Shown here: piece after piece, positions 16,896-25,811 of the stretch
Position numbering within the stretch: the stretch's first letter is position 1
Layout: each line of letters begins with the position of its first letter
Assembly: GCA_004556745.1 (NCBI GenBank)
Contig: SFFY01000004.1
Span: 14,863 to 78,862 of the forward strand
Direction: 5' to 3'
Source: Bacteroidales bacterium
GTDB lineage: Bacteria; Bacteroidota; Bacteroidia; Bacteroidales; Bacteroidaceae
DNA: 64,000 nt
Notes under the pieces: generated by a model
What the model saw: only the letters and a program-made list of their open reading frames with translations
What the model was told of the DNA's origin: nothing
The model's database searches: none
Translations under genes and position numbers: made by a program

Positions 16896-17135
16896 ACTTA
16901 AGTGTTAAGTGCCTGGAAGGCACTACGGAGCGTAGCGACGGTAACCGGGGACGAAGTCCTCGGATAGGCTATGCAAGGACGATGTGCCTGGAAGGCACTA
17001 CGCCACAGGACAGGCACTAAGAACATCGCCACAGGCGTACTGCCTTCCAGGCAGAACGTTTACGATTGCCTTCACCGAGGACTTCGTCCCCGGTTACTAT
17101 CGCTTCGCTCTGTACTGCCTTCCAGGCAGTTAATA
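16896..17135. repeat. Long imperfect palindrome between rnc and gpmI
   Basis: Two arms of about 105 bp (16896-17002 and 17028-17135) are inverted copies. Each contains GCCTGGAAGGCA twice, CGAAGCGATAGTAACC-like sequence and CCGGGGACGAAGTCCTCGG. Each arm holds smaller hairpins. No coding potential; REP-like mobile or structural element. Confidence 0.8.
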
Positions 17136-17184
17136 CCTTTGTCATAATGTTTTCTAATTCAACCAACCCGTTGAAAATCTACCT

Positions 17185-18720
17185 TTAATCTTCAATCAGG
17201 TTCTTGCCCGTCATTTCGGTAGGCTGCTCCAAGCCCATGATGTGTAGGATGCTCGGGGCCACGTCGGCCAGAACGCCGTTTTGCACCTTTGCACCTTTGT
17301 TTTTCGTCACGTAGATGAAGGGCACGGGGTTGAGCGAGTGTGCCGTGTTGGGCGTGCCGTCCTCGTTGATGGCGTTGTCGGCGTTGCCGTGGTCGGCAAT
17401 GATGATGGTCTCGTAGTCCGTCTCGTTGGCGGCGGTCACTACGTCGCGCACGCAGGCATCGACGGCCGTTACAGCCTTTTCGATGGCGGGATAAATGCCC
17501 GTGTGGCCCACCATGTCGCCGTTGGCGAAGTTCACCACGATGAAGTCGTACTTGTTCTCGCGGATAGCGGCCACGAGCTTATCTTTCACTTCGTAGGCCG
17601 ACATTTCGGGCTGCAGGTCGTAGGTAGCCACTTTCGGCGAAGCCACGAGAATGCGGTCCTCGCCCTCGTAAGGCGTTTCGCGGCCGCCGTTGAAGAAGAA
17701 CGTAACGTGGGCGTACTTTTCCGTCTCGGCGGTGTGGAGCTGCTTCAGACCCTTAGAGGAAAGGTATTCGCCGAGCGTGTTCTCCACGTTTTCTTTTGGG
17801 AAGAGGATATGCACGCCGGTGAAAGAGGCGTCATAGGGCGTCATGCAATAATATTGCAGGCCGGGAATGGTAGTCATGCCTTCCTCGGGCATATCCTGCT
17901 GCGTGAGCACCACGGTAAGTTCCTTGGCGCGGTCGTTGCGGTAGTTGAAGAAGATCACTACGTCGCCCTCCTGAATGCGGCCGTCAACGTGCGCATTAAC
18001 GAGCGGTTCCATAAATTCGTCGGTGTTCTTGTGCTCCTCGGAGTCGGTGTCGTAGCAGCTTTGCACGCCTTCCACCATATCTTCCACCTTGCGGCCGATG
18101 CCGTGCACGAGCTGGTCGTAGGCAATCTTCACGCGGTTCCAGCGCTTGTCGCGGTCCATGGCGTAGAAACGGCCGATGATGCTGGCTATGTGCGCGCCGT
18201 TGGCGGCGCAATGCTTGTCGAGGAGTTCGATGAAGCCCTTGCCGCTCTTCGGGTCGGTGTCGCGGCCGTCCATGAAGCAGTGCACGAAGGTGCGCTCGGC
18301 AACGCCGTATTCCTTAGAGATTTCCACGAGTTTGAACAAGTGGTCGAGCGAAGAGTGCACGCCGCCCGTGGAGGTGAGGCCCATGAGGTGCACGTTCTTG
18401 CCGTGCTCCTTGGCATAGCTGTAAGCACTTACGATTTCGGGATTTTGGAGAATGCTGCCGTCCTTGCAGGCGCGGTTGATCTTTACAAGGTCTTGGTAGA
18501 CGATGCGTCCTGCGCCGATGTTGAGGTGACCCACTTCGGAGTTACCCATCTGCCCGTCGGGCAGACCTACGTTCTCGCCCGAGGCGAGGAGCTGGGAGTG
18601 CGGATAATTGGCGTCCAATGAATCCATGAAAGGCGTGGGCGTCTGATAGATCACGTCGCCTTTGCCGTGTGTGCCGATGCCCCAACCGTCGAGGATCATC
18701 AGCAGAGCTTTCTTTGCCAT
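17185..18720 (-). CDS. gpmI: 2,3-bisphosphoglycerate-independent phosphoglycerate mutase
   Basis: 511 residues. Interconverts 3- and 2-phosphoglycerate in glycolysis, using two Mn ions and a phosphoserine. Alkaline-phosphatase-fold motifs: metal Asp11 in [10 protein letters not shown], nucleophile Ser61 in [42 protein letters not shown] and [11 protein letters not shown] near the C-terminus. Full length, normal start. Monocistronic, flanked by repeats on its 3' side. Confidence 0.98.
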   Translation of the reverse strand: MAKKALLMILDGWGIGTHGKGDVIYQTPTPFMDSLDANYPHSQLLASGENVGLPDGQMGNSEVGHLNIGAGRIVYQDLVKINRACKDGSILQNPEIVSAYSYAKEHGKNVHLMGLTSTGGVHSSLDHLFKLVEISKEYGVAERTFVHCFMDGRDTDPKSGKGFIELLDKHCAANGAHIASIIGRFYAMDRDKRWNRVKIAYDQLVHGIGRKVEDMVEGVQSCYDTDSEEHKNTDEFMEPLVNAHVDGRIQEGDVVIFFNYRNDRAKELTVVLTQQDMPEEGMTTIPGLQYYCMTPYDASFTGVHILFPKENVENTLGEYLSSKGLKQLHTAETEKYAHVTFFFNGGRETPYEGEDRILVASPKVATYDLQPEMSAYEVKDKLVAAIRENKYDFIVVNFANGDMVGHTGIYPAIEKAVTAVDACVRDVVTAANETDYETIIIADHGNADNAINEDGTPNTAHSLNPVPFIYVTKNKGAKVQNGVLADVAPSILHIMGLEQPTEMTGKNLIED

Positions 18721-18855
18721 ATTTTGAATAGAAATTTAGAGGTTTTTTACTGAATGCTTTAAGTATCGCAAAGTTAGTAATTCTTTCACACGCAAAACGC
18801 GGCCACGGGGCAAAAAGTGCGATTTTATAGGCAGAGAGTTGCCTTTTTGCGGCGA

Positions 18856-19323
18856 TTAATACGGCGTTTTGTCCGTTTTCTGCTCCCACGCCTCGAAGGT
18901 GGCAAGGGCTTCCTTGCCGAGGAGTTGCTCTGCGCGGAGGGTGCGCTCGGAGAGCGGCAGGGCGAGTTCTTTGTAGATAAAGGCGTCGTCGAAGCCAATG
19001 CGGGCGGCGTCGGCCTTGGTGTTGCCGTAGAAGAGGCGGTCGAGGCGTGCCCAGTAAATCGCGCCGAGGCACATGGGGCAGGGTTCGCAGGAGGAGTAGA
19101 TGTCGCAGCCGGAGAGGTTGAACGTGCCGAGTTTCTGCGCCGCCGCGCGTATGGCCGACACTTCGGCGTGTGCCGTGGGGTCGCAGTTGGCAGTGACGCG
19201 GTTCACGCCGGTGGCGATGATTTCTCCGCCGCGCGCTATGACCGCTCCGAAGGGTCCGCCGCCGTTTTCAACGTTTGCCGAGGCAAGGCGTATGGCCTCG
19301 CGCATAAGTTCTTCTTGATTCAT
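18856..19323 (-). CDS. Nucleoside/guanine deaminase-type zinc enzyme
   Basis: 155 residues, cytidine-deaminase fold. Zinc and catalytic residues are visible: His52-Ala-Glu54 (TAHAEVSAIRAA) and Cys82/Cys85 (CEPCPMCLGAIYWA). The C-terminus (TKADAARIGFDDAFIY...) resembles guanine deaminases of the B. subtilis GuaD type more than tRNA adenosine deaminase, so purine salvage or catabolism is the likely role, converting guanine to xanthine. tRNA-specific adenosine deaminase (TadA) is the main alternative. Starts 135 bp upstream of gpmI on the same strand. Confidence 0.85.
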   Translation of the reverse strand: MNQEELMREAIRLASANVENGGGPFGAVIARGGEIIATGVNRVTANCDPTAHAEVSAIRAAAQKLGTFNLSGCDIYSSCEPCPMCLGAIYWARLDRLFYGNTKADAARIGFDDAFIYKELALPLSERTLRAEQLLGKEALATFEAWEQKTDKTPY

Positions 19324-19394
19324 GGTAATAGGTTTTTTGTCGTGGCTATGATGTTGATAGTCTCTGATCGTTGGGTGGATGAAACAAAAACAGT

Positions 19395-19740
19395 CAAAAC
19401 CGCTTGTCCTGTGTGGCCTGCGGCCTGCCTTAACGGATAAAACCCGAGCCAGAAAGCAGAGCTTTCGCCTCGTGTTTTATCCGTTAAGGCTGCGGTCGGT
19501 TCCCGCCCGCCCACACAGAACAAGCAAAAAACAGAAAAAAGTAAAGCGTTTTTTTCTTTACAATTACAGAAAAAGCGAACGTCCACTTTTTTCTGTTTTT
19601 TGCTTGCGTCGTTTGAAGCGGTCGGGCACCGACCGCAGCCGCTGGGATTAAGGGCGAGCGAAAGCCGAGAGGCTTTCAGGCTCGGCGTTAAGCCAGGCGG
19701 CGTAGCCCAAGGGGCTTCAAACGATGCAAGCGGTTTTTAT
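19395..19740. repeat. Two consecutive long hairpins in a 540-bp gene-free gap
   Basis: First hairpin: outer arms GCTTGTCCTGTGTGG (19402-19416) and CCACACAGAACAAGC (19511-19525), inner arms CTTAACGGATAAAAC (19429-19443) and GTTTTATCCGTTAAG (19474-19488). Second: GCTTGCGTCGTTTGAAGC (19602-19619) and GCTTCAAACGATGCAAGC (19714-19731). AAAACAGAAAAAAGT and ACTTTTTTCTGTTTT segments lie between them. Could be a structured RNA or a palindromic mobile element; no protein is encoded. Confidence 0.7.
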
Positions 19741-19813
19741 GGTTTTTGTCAAAATCTACAACTAATTCAACCAACGCGCATCTTTATAGATTACTATAGG
19801 GCTTTATCAAACC

Positions 19814-19849
19814 AAAAAGGAGGAAGAGCGTGTGCTCCTCCTCCTTTTT
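19814..19849. terminator. Bidirectional hairpin terminator after the M16 protease gene
   Basis: AAAAAGGAGGA pairs with TCCTCCTTTTT around a 14-base loop; A/T runs on both sides. It lies 19 bp past the M16 stop. Confidence 0.85.
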
Positions 19850-19867
19850 GCTAAACTTTCGGTGTCT

Positions 19868-22711
19868 TTATTCCTTGAAGTCGGCGGGGAGCATCGAAAC
19901 GGTGATGCAGTTGCCGTCTTTGAGCAAGTGGTTCTTCACGAAGTTCTGGATATCTTCAGACTTCAAGCCGCTGATCGTGGCTTCATAGCCGGTCTGCTCG
20001 TCGAAGCCCCACATGTTCTTGCTTTCGATGAGGTTCTGCCAGTAGCCGTTCTTCTTCTGCTTGTCGGCAAAGTCTTTCAGTTCGAACTTCTGGAACTTCT
20101 CGAGTTCTTCGGCCGTTACGCCCTTGGCTGCGATGTCCATGATGCCCTGCTTCATGAGCAAGAGGGCAGAGTCGCGCTTTTCGGGCTTCACGGGGCAATA
20201 GATTTGCAGCTGATACATTTGGTTCTTGCCGAAGTAAGCACCGCCGGCTGCGCCCACGCTGTAAGCCATGCTGCCTTCTTCGCGGATGCTCTTGAGATAA
20301 CGCTGCGAAAGGATTTCGCCAAGTGCGTTGGCCACTACGCCATCCTTCATCGTGTAAGGCAGGTCGCCCCACCAAACCTGAACGATGTTGGCCTTAGGCG
20401 TTTCCATGGCGCGGGTGAAGAGATTGTCCACCTTGCCCTTTGCAGGTTTGATGTTGAGGTTCGTCATTTCCTCGCGCTTGGCAACTGCGGGCATAGAGGC
20501 AATGTAGGTTTCCACGAAGAGGCGGAGGCTGTCTTCGTCGAAGTTACCCGTGAAGTAGAAGTCAAAGTCTGCGCCCGTGGCGAAGCGTTCCTGATAAATA
20601 TGCTTGATGCGCTCGAAGCTGGCCTTGTCGAGGTCGGCAGCCTTCATCGTCTTGTAGCGCGGGTGGTGCTGGTAGATTGTAGACTTGACAGAGTCGGAGA
20701 AAGCCATTTCAGGCAACTTCTCTGCATTTTCAAGTTGCGATTTGAGCAGGGCAATGAGGTTGTTGTAAGCGTCTACGTCGTTGCAAGGCTTCTGGAAGCG
20801 GAGATAAATCAGTTCGAAGAGCGTGCGGAGGTCTTTCGGCGTGGACGAACCCGAGAGGTTGTCAGTCACAGCACCGAGAGCGGGCGAACAGCTTGCCTGC
20901 TTGCCGGCGAGTTTCTTCTCAAGTTCCGTGCTCTTGAAGTTGCCGAGACCCGTGGAACTCATCACCATGTCGAAGAGGTCGAGGTTGATCTGGTCTTTCT
21001 CGCTCACCTTGTATTGACCGCCGAAGCTGGTGGCTTGCAGAAGCACCTCGCTGTCGTTGAAGTCCGTCTTCTTGAAATATACCTTGGCACCGTTGCCGAG
21101 CGTCCAGCAGGTGTAGCCGAAGGCGGCGGGCTTTTCGCTGACGATGTCGCCCTTTTGGGGAACGACGGGCACGAGCGGCTCGTTCTTCACATTGTCCACG
21201 TAGGCTTCGAGTTTGGCCTTGGCAGCCTTTTCTACAGCCTGCTTCAAAGCATCGGCGGTAGGAACGGCATAGCCTTCCTTATCGGGGTACATGCCAAAGA
21301 CAACGAAGTTCTCTTCCGTAGAATTTTCCTTAAACATCTCGTCGATGCCCTGCTTGAGCATAGCCACGGGAACTTGCGTGGTAAGAGCCTGATAAATCTG
21401 ATACTCCACCTCGATACCCGGCGTAGGTTCGCCTTCGAGGAAGTGGCGCACGTACTGCGGGATGTAGAAACTGTTGTACTGCTTGTCGCGGTTGTTGTAA
21501 ATCTTCTCGATTTGGCTCATATACTCATCGCGGGCGCGGAGCAACTCCGTTTCGGTCACGCCGTGCTGGCTTACGCGCACGAGTTCCTGCATCACTGCGT
21601 TGAGTGCCTCGGCATCTTTGCCGGGTTTCGGAAGAATATAGACGGAAAGTGCATCTTTGGTCTTGCTGACAATATAGTTGTCGTAACTGCAACCGGCGGC
21701 AGAGAAGGGGCAGTCGGCCTTTTGCGTCAGTTCGTTGAGACGGGCGCTGATGACATCGCAACCGAGTTCAATCATAAATTTTATCTGATACTGCGCCATA
21801 GTTCCGCGGATCTCATCGGGCAAGGGGTCAGACTTGAAGAATACCTGCATAACGCCGGCAGCCTGTTCCTTATCCTTGTCTACAACATAAATCGGTTGCT
21901 TGTTGTCGGGCACGGGGTAGTGCTCGTAAGCGGCAGCGTTTTCAGGCATCTTGATGGAAGAGAAAATGTCCTTGATGCGCTGCTCGATTTGGTCGACATC
22001 GATGTCGCCCACTACGATAATGCCTTGCAGGTCGGGGCGATACCACTTCTCGTAATAGTTGCGCAGTTCCTGCGGCTTGAAGTTGTCGATAACGCTCATA
22101 AGGCCGATGGGGAAGCGCTCGCCGTAGCGCGACTCGGGATAGAGTTTCGGCAGGCTGCGTTCCATAATGCGCATTGAGCCGGAAGAACGCATGCGCCACT
22201 CTTCGTGGATTACGCCGCGCTCCTTGTCGATTTCGCTCTCTTCGAGCAGCAGGCCGTCGGCCCAGTCGTGCAGGATGTAGAGGCAGGAATCGACATTCGT
22301 GGCAGAAACAGGCACATCGTTGATGTTGTAAACCGTTTCGTCGGTCGAGGTGTAGGCGTTGAGGTTCTCGCCGAACTTAACGCCGATGCTTTCGCAGAAG
22401 CCCACGATGCGGTTGCCGGGGAAGTGCTGCGTGCCGTTGAAGCACATGTGTTCGAGGAAGTGGGCGAGGCCGCGCTGCGACTCTTCTTCCTGCACCGAAC
22501 CTACCTTCTGCGCAATGTAGAAACTGGCGCGATCTTTCGGCAGTTCGTTGTGACGGATGTAATACGTCAGTCCGTTGGGCAGTTTGCCGTAGCGCACTGC
22601 GTTGTCAATCGGCAGTTTCGGCATCTGCGGCATTTCCTGCGCGTCGATGCGCTGTGCCGGCACGAGGACAGCCAGTGCAAAGAGCGACAGGAGGATTTTC
22701 TTGATGTTCAT
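19868..22711 (-). CDS. M16 (insulinase-family) zinc metallopeptidase, exported
   Basis: 947 residues with a signal peptide (MNIKKILLSLFALAVLVPAQ). Degrades peptides in a closed chamber formed by two homologous halves. The inverted zinc motif HXXEH is His84-Phe-Leu-Glu87-His88 (GLAHFLEHMCFNGT), with the distal zinc Glu in DKERGVIHEEWRMR about 75 residues on. Four M16 domains can be traced; the C-terminal half lacks HXXEH, as usual for the inactive half. Periplasmic by inference. It has its own downstream terminator. Confidence 0.92.
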   Translation of the reverse strand: MNIKKILLSLFALAVLVPAQRIDAQEMPQMPKLPIDNAVRYGKLPNGLTYYIRHNELPKDRASFYIAQKVGSVQEEESQRGLAHFLEHMCFNGTQHFPGNRIVGFCESIGVKFGENLNAYTSTDETVYNINDVPVSATNVDSCLYILHDWADGLLLEESEIDKERGVIHEEWRMRSSGSMRIMERSLPKLYPESRYGERFPIGLMSVIDNFKPQELRNYYEKWYRPDLQGIIVVGDIDVDQIEQRIKDIFSSIKMPENAAAYEHYPVPDNKQPIYVVDKDKEQAAGVMQVFFKSDPLPDEIRGTMAQYQIKFMIELGCDVISARLNELTQKADCPFSAAGCSYDNYIVSKTKDALSVYILPKPGKDAEALNAVMQELVRVSQHGVTETELLRARDEYMSQIEKIYNNRDKQYNSFYIPQYVRHFLEGEPTPGIEVEYQIYQALTTQVPVAMLKQGIDEMFKENSTEENFVVFGMYPDKEGYAVPTADALKQAVEKAAKAKLEAYVDNVKNEPLVPVVPQKGDIVSEKPAAFGYTCWTLGNGAKVYFKKTDFNDSEVLLQATSFGGQYKVSEKDQINLDLFDMVMSSTGLGNFKSTELEKKLAGKQASCSPALGAVTDNLSGSSTPKDLRTLFELIYLRFQKPCNDVDAYNNLIALLKSQLENAEKLPEMAFSDSVKSTIYQHHPRYKTMKAADLDKASFERIKHIYQERFATGADFDFYFTGNFDEDSLRLFVETYIASMPAVAKREEMTNLNIKPAKGKVDNLFTRAMETPKANIVQVWWGDLPYTMKDGVVANALGEILSQRYLKSIREEGSMAYSVGAAGGAYFGKNQMYQLQIYCPVKPEKRDSALLLMKQGIMDIAAKGVTAEELEKFQKFELKDFADKQKKNGYWQNLIESKNMWGFDEQTGYEATISGLKSEDIQNFVKNHLLKDGNCITVSMLPADFKE

Positions 22712-23012
22712 AATGGTAAAATGTTAGTTGATAAATATTATTCTTAATAGTTAGACGCAGCAAACGCGCGGTTTGCTACAAGATACGATGAAAAAGTTGC
22801 GATACAATATTAATATAGGTGCTCAAAGCCTCTATTTTGCATAAAGGGCGCACTTTGCGAATATAATCTGCCTGCAAAATTACGCATTATCTGCTATTAT
22901 AACGGCAGATAATGGAAAAACATTTGTAGATTTGCACCAAAAATAACGCGCGGAGGCAAAACGGCATTTGTTTCAGCGCCGCGCCGCAGCCTATTTCCCA
23001 AAATCTGGTAAA

Positions 23013-24602
23013 ATGGTACGCAAATTTGATTTTCTGATTATCGGTTCCGGCGTTGCCGGAATGAGTTACGCCCTGCAAGTGGCAGAAGCCGGCAAGGGCA
23101 AAGTGGCACTCGTTTGCAAAACATCAATCGAAGAAGCCAACACTGCAAAGGCACAGGGCGGTATCGCCTCCGTGACCAACCTCGAAGTAGACGATTTCGA
23201 GAAGCACATCAAAGACACGCTTATAGCGGGCGACTATATCAGCGACCGCCGCGCCGTGGAGCAGGTGGTAAAAGGCGCGCCCGATGGCATACGCCGGCTC
23301 GTGCAGTGGGGCGTGAATTTCGATAAGAAAGAAGACGGGCAGTTTGACCTGCATCGCGAAGGCGGACACTCCGAGTTCCGTATCCTGCACCATGCCGATG
23401 ACACCGGCTTCGAGATACAGCGCGGCCTGATTGAAGCAGTGCGCCGCCACCCTAATATTACGCTGCTCGAAAATCACTTTGCCGTGGAAATCATCACGCA
23501 GCACCACCTCGGCGTAGAGGTGACCCGCCGCACGCCCGACATCGAATGTTTCGGCGCGTACGTGCTCGACCCCGACACGCACAAGATCGACACAGTGCTC
23601 TCGCTTGTCACGGTGCTCGCCACCGGCGGCTGCGGCGCGGTGTATGCCACGACAACCAACCCCAACATTGCCACGGGCGACGGCATCGCCATGGCGTATC
23701 GCGCCAAAGCAACCGTGCAGGACATGGAGTTCATACAATTCCACCCCACTGCCCTGTTCCACCCCGGCGAGACGCACCCCGCCTATCTTATCACCGAGGC
23801 CATGCGCGGCTACGGCGGCATACTGCGCCTGCCCAACGGCGAGGAATTCATGCAGAAGTACGACAAGCGCCTCTCATTGGCTCCGCGCGACATTGTGGCG
23901 CGCGCCATCGATAAAGAGATGAAGAAGCACGGCATCGACCACGTGTGCCTCGACGTTACCCACAAGCCGGCAGAAGAGACGCGCCGCCATTTCCCGAATA
24001 TCTACGCCAAATGCCTTTCTATCGGCATCGACATCACCAAAGAGTATATCCCCGTCGCGCCCTGCGCCCACTATCTGTGCGGCGGCATCAAGGTAGACCT
24101 CAACGCCTGCTCGAGCATACGCCGCCTCTATGCCATAGGTGAATGTTCCTGCACGGGACTGCACGGCGGCAACCGCCTCGCCAGCAACTCCCTCATCGAG
24201 GCCGTGGTGTATGCCGAGGCGGCGGCGAAGCACAGCCTTGAGCATGTCGGCGAGTACGAGTTCAACACCGCCGTGCCCGAATGGAACGACGAGGGCACGC
24301 TTTCCAACGAGGAGAAAGTGCTCATCGCGCAAGACGTCCGCGAGGTGGGGCAGGTGATGTCGTCGTATGTTGGCATCGTGCGCAGCGACTTGCGCCTGAA
24401 ACGCGCCTGGACGCGCCTCGACCTGCTGTATGAAGAGACGGAAGAACTCTTTAAGCGCGTGAAAGCCACGCGCGACATCTGCGAGCTCCGTAATATGATC
24501 AACGTGGGCTATCTCATCACGCGCCAGGCCATGGAACGCAAGGAGAGTCGCGGGCTGCATTACACCATCAATTATCCCAAGCACGCCTACGACCAGAAGT
24601 AA
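23013..24602 (+). CDS. nadB: L-aspartate oxidase
   Basis: 529 residues from the ATG at 23013 (MVRKFDFLIIGSGVAG); the upstream in-frame start at 22968 would add a basic stretch unlike the family. FAD enzyme oxidising L-aspartate to iminoaspartate, first step of de novo NAD synthesis. Shows the dinucleotide-binding IIGSGVAGMSYAL, the substrate-loop AKAQGGIASV, the active-site HREGGHSEFRILH and the GECSCTGLHGGNRLASNSL segment. nadA and nadC are not nearby. A TAGATTTG -7 element is at 22927-22934. Confidence 0.96.
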   Translation: MVRKFDFLIIGSGVAGMSYALQVAEAGKGKVALVCKTSIEEANTAKAQGGIASVTNLEVDDFEKHIKDTLIAGDYISDRRAVEQVVKGAPDGIRRLVQWGVNFDKKEDGQFDLHREGGHSEFRILHHADDTGFEIQRGLIEAVRRHPNITLLENHFAVEIITQHHLGVEVTRRTPDIECFGAYVLDPDTHKIDTVLSLVTVLATGGCGAVYATTTNPNIATGDGIAMAYRAKATVQDMEFIQFHPTALFHPGETHPAYLITEAMRGYGGILRLPNGEEFMQKYDKRLSLAPRDIVARAIDKEMKKHGIDHVCLDVTHKPAEETRRHFPNIYAKCLSIGIDITKEYIPVAPCAHYLCGGIKVDLNACSSIRRLYAIGECSCTGLHGGNRLASNSLIEAVVYAEAAAKHSLEHVGEYEFNTAVPEWNDEGTLSNEEKVLIAQDVREVGQVMSSYVGIVRSDLRLKRAWTRLDLLYEETEELFKRVKATRDICELRNMINVGYLITRQAMERKESRGLHYTINYPKHAYDQK

Positions 24603-24624
24603 AAGGCATCAGTCCTCAAAAAAC

Positions 24625-24660
24625 GACGGGCAAGAAATGCAGACGCATTGCTTGCCCGTT
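24625..24660 (-). terminator. Hairpin between convergent nadB and acyltransferase genes
   Basis: ACGGGCAAGAAATGC pairs with GCATTGCTTGCCCGT; on the minus strand it is followed by a run of six T after CGTCG. Probably serves both genes. Confidence 0.75.
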
Positions 24661-24665
24661 GTGTG

Positions 24666-25733
24666 TTATTCCGCCTTCGCGCCCACCAGCCACGGCACGG
24701 CGCGAACCAGTTGCTTCCAGCACCATTGCCTTGCCTGGTCGAGCAGGGTGCAGAGCAGATATACGCAGCACATTGTACTGAATATCAGGAGCGGACAGGC
24801 GATGCCCGAATAATTTTTGTAGATGTCCTTTACAATGGGGTGATAGACCGTTTCGATAAACGGCGCAGTGCAGTGGAGCACATAGACCGCAAAGGAAGCC
24901 GTGGCTAAGATGCCGATGAGGCGATTGCCTCTATTGATGCGCAATTTTGTGAAGGCTAAGAGCAAAAAGGTGGCGCCGGCAATGGTCAGCGGGTTGGTGT
25001 AGTGCAGGGCTATCTTTCTTAAAAATGGCAGGATGTGCCAGCCGTTGCAGAGAAAGAGCAGCGTGCCCATGAGCGTGCCGCAGGCAAGGTAGATGAGCAG
25101 GTCGGTGCGTGCTTGCAACTGCGTCCAGCGCGGCCGATAGAGGCGCATGTAGCGTGCCAGCAGGTAAAGCCCGATGAACGAAAGGGGCGAATAGCCGTCG
25201 GAGAAGAACTGCTGCCCGCCGTCGGCGAAGAAGTTGAACACGGTTTGGAAGATGAAGAAACCGATGAGCGTCGTGGCAAAGGTGCGGCGGTCGGTGTGGG
25301 CGACGAAGGCGTTGAGTATCGGCGAAAGGATAAGCAGCATCAGATATGCCTTGGTGAACCACAGGCATTTGCTCAACTGCAAAGCGTCCAGCACGAGGTC
25401 TTTGTCGAATGTCACGTAGCCCGTGGCGGCGAAGAACACCGCCGAGCCGACGGAAAAGAAGAGGGCGGTGAAGATAAACGACGTGTAGCTGCGGCGGCGG
25501 GCGTTGAGGCCGAACCAGCCCGAAATCATCACAAAAACGTCTACCGCCACAATCGTCATCGTCTCAATCCAGCAGCGCGTGAAGGAGGGTAGGGCGGCGT
25601 GGAGGCATTCCTGTTTCGTGGGTATGCCGAAAGGATAAAAATTAGCGTGCAGCGCGAGCACCATCATCATGCACACCACGCGCAGCAACTCTACGTTCAT
25701 CTGGCGCGGCGCTTTCTGAAACTGGATATCCAT
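24666..25733 (-). CDS. Acyltransferase 3 family membrane protein
   Basis: 355 residues from the ATG at 25733 (MDIQFQKAPRQMNVELLR); an earlier start adds 19 non-family residues. About ten membrane segments. The family motif near the N-terminus is present as NVELLRVVCMMMVLALHANF, with the catalytic-type His, followed by WIETMTIVAVDVFVMISGWF. Members acetylate or succinylate cell-surface glycans such as peptidoglycan, O-antigen or capsule. No glycosyltransferase genes are adjacent, so the target is unknown. Confidence 0.87.
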   Translation of the reverse strand: MDIQFQKAPRQMNVELLRVVCMMMVLALHANFYPFGIPTKQECLHAALPSFTRCWIETMTIVAVDVFVMISGWFGLNARRRSYTSFIFTALFFSVGSAVFFAATGYVTFDKDLVLDALQLSKCLWFTKAYLMLLILSPILNAFVAHTDRRTFATTLIGFFIFQTVFNFFADGGQQFFSDGYSPLSFIGLYLLARYMRLYRPRWTQLQARTDLLIYLACGTLMGTLLFLCNGWHILPFLRKIALHYTNPLTIAGATFLLLAFTKLRINRGNRLIGILATASFAVYVLHCTAPFIETVYHPIVKDIYKNYSGIACPLLIFSTMCCVYLLCTLLDQARQWCWKQLVRAVPWLVGAKAE

Positions 25734-25769
25734 ATATATAATATTGTGTGAGGCGGGGAGAGAAGAAAA

Positions 25770-25798
25770 GCGAGGGCATGCTTCGTGCACGCCCTCGC
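25770..25798 (-). terminator. Hairpin terminator after the SLC13-type transporter gene
   Basis: GCGAGGGCATGC pairs with TGCACGCCCTCGC around a TTCG tetraloop. It lies 14 bp beyond the stop codon at 25812. Confidence 0.85.
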
Positions 25799-25811
25799 GG
25801 TTAGTTTTATT

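Noticed and set aside
17281..18621. 446-codon frame opposite gpmI
   Set aside because: gpmI is certain on the minus strand with all catalytic motifs; the plus frame has no domain content.
19832..22177. Long open frame (781 codons) opposite the M16 protease gene
   Set aside because: It mirrors the protease codons in an antisense frame; the protein is His/Val/Leu-rich without domains. GC-rich third positions keep such antisense frames open.
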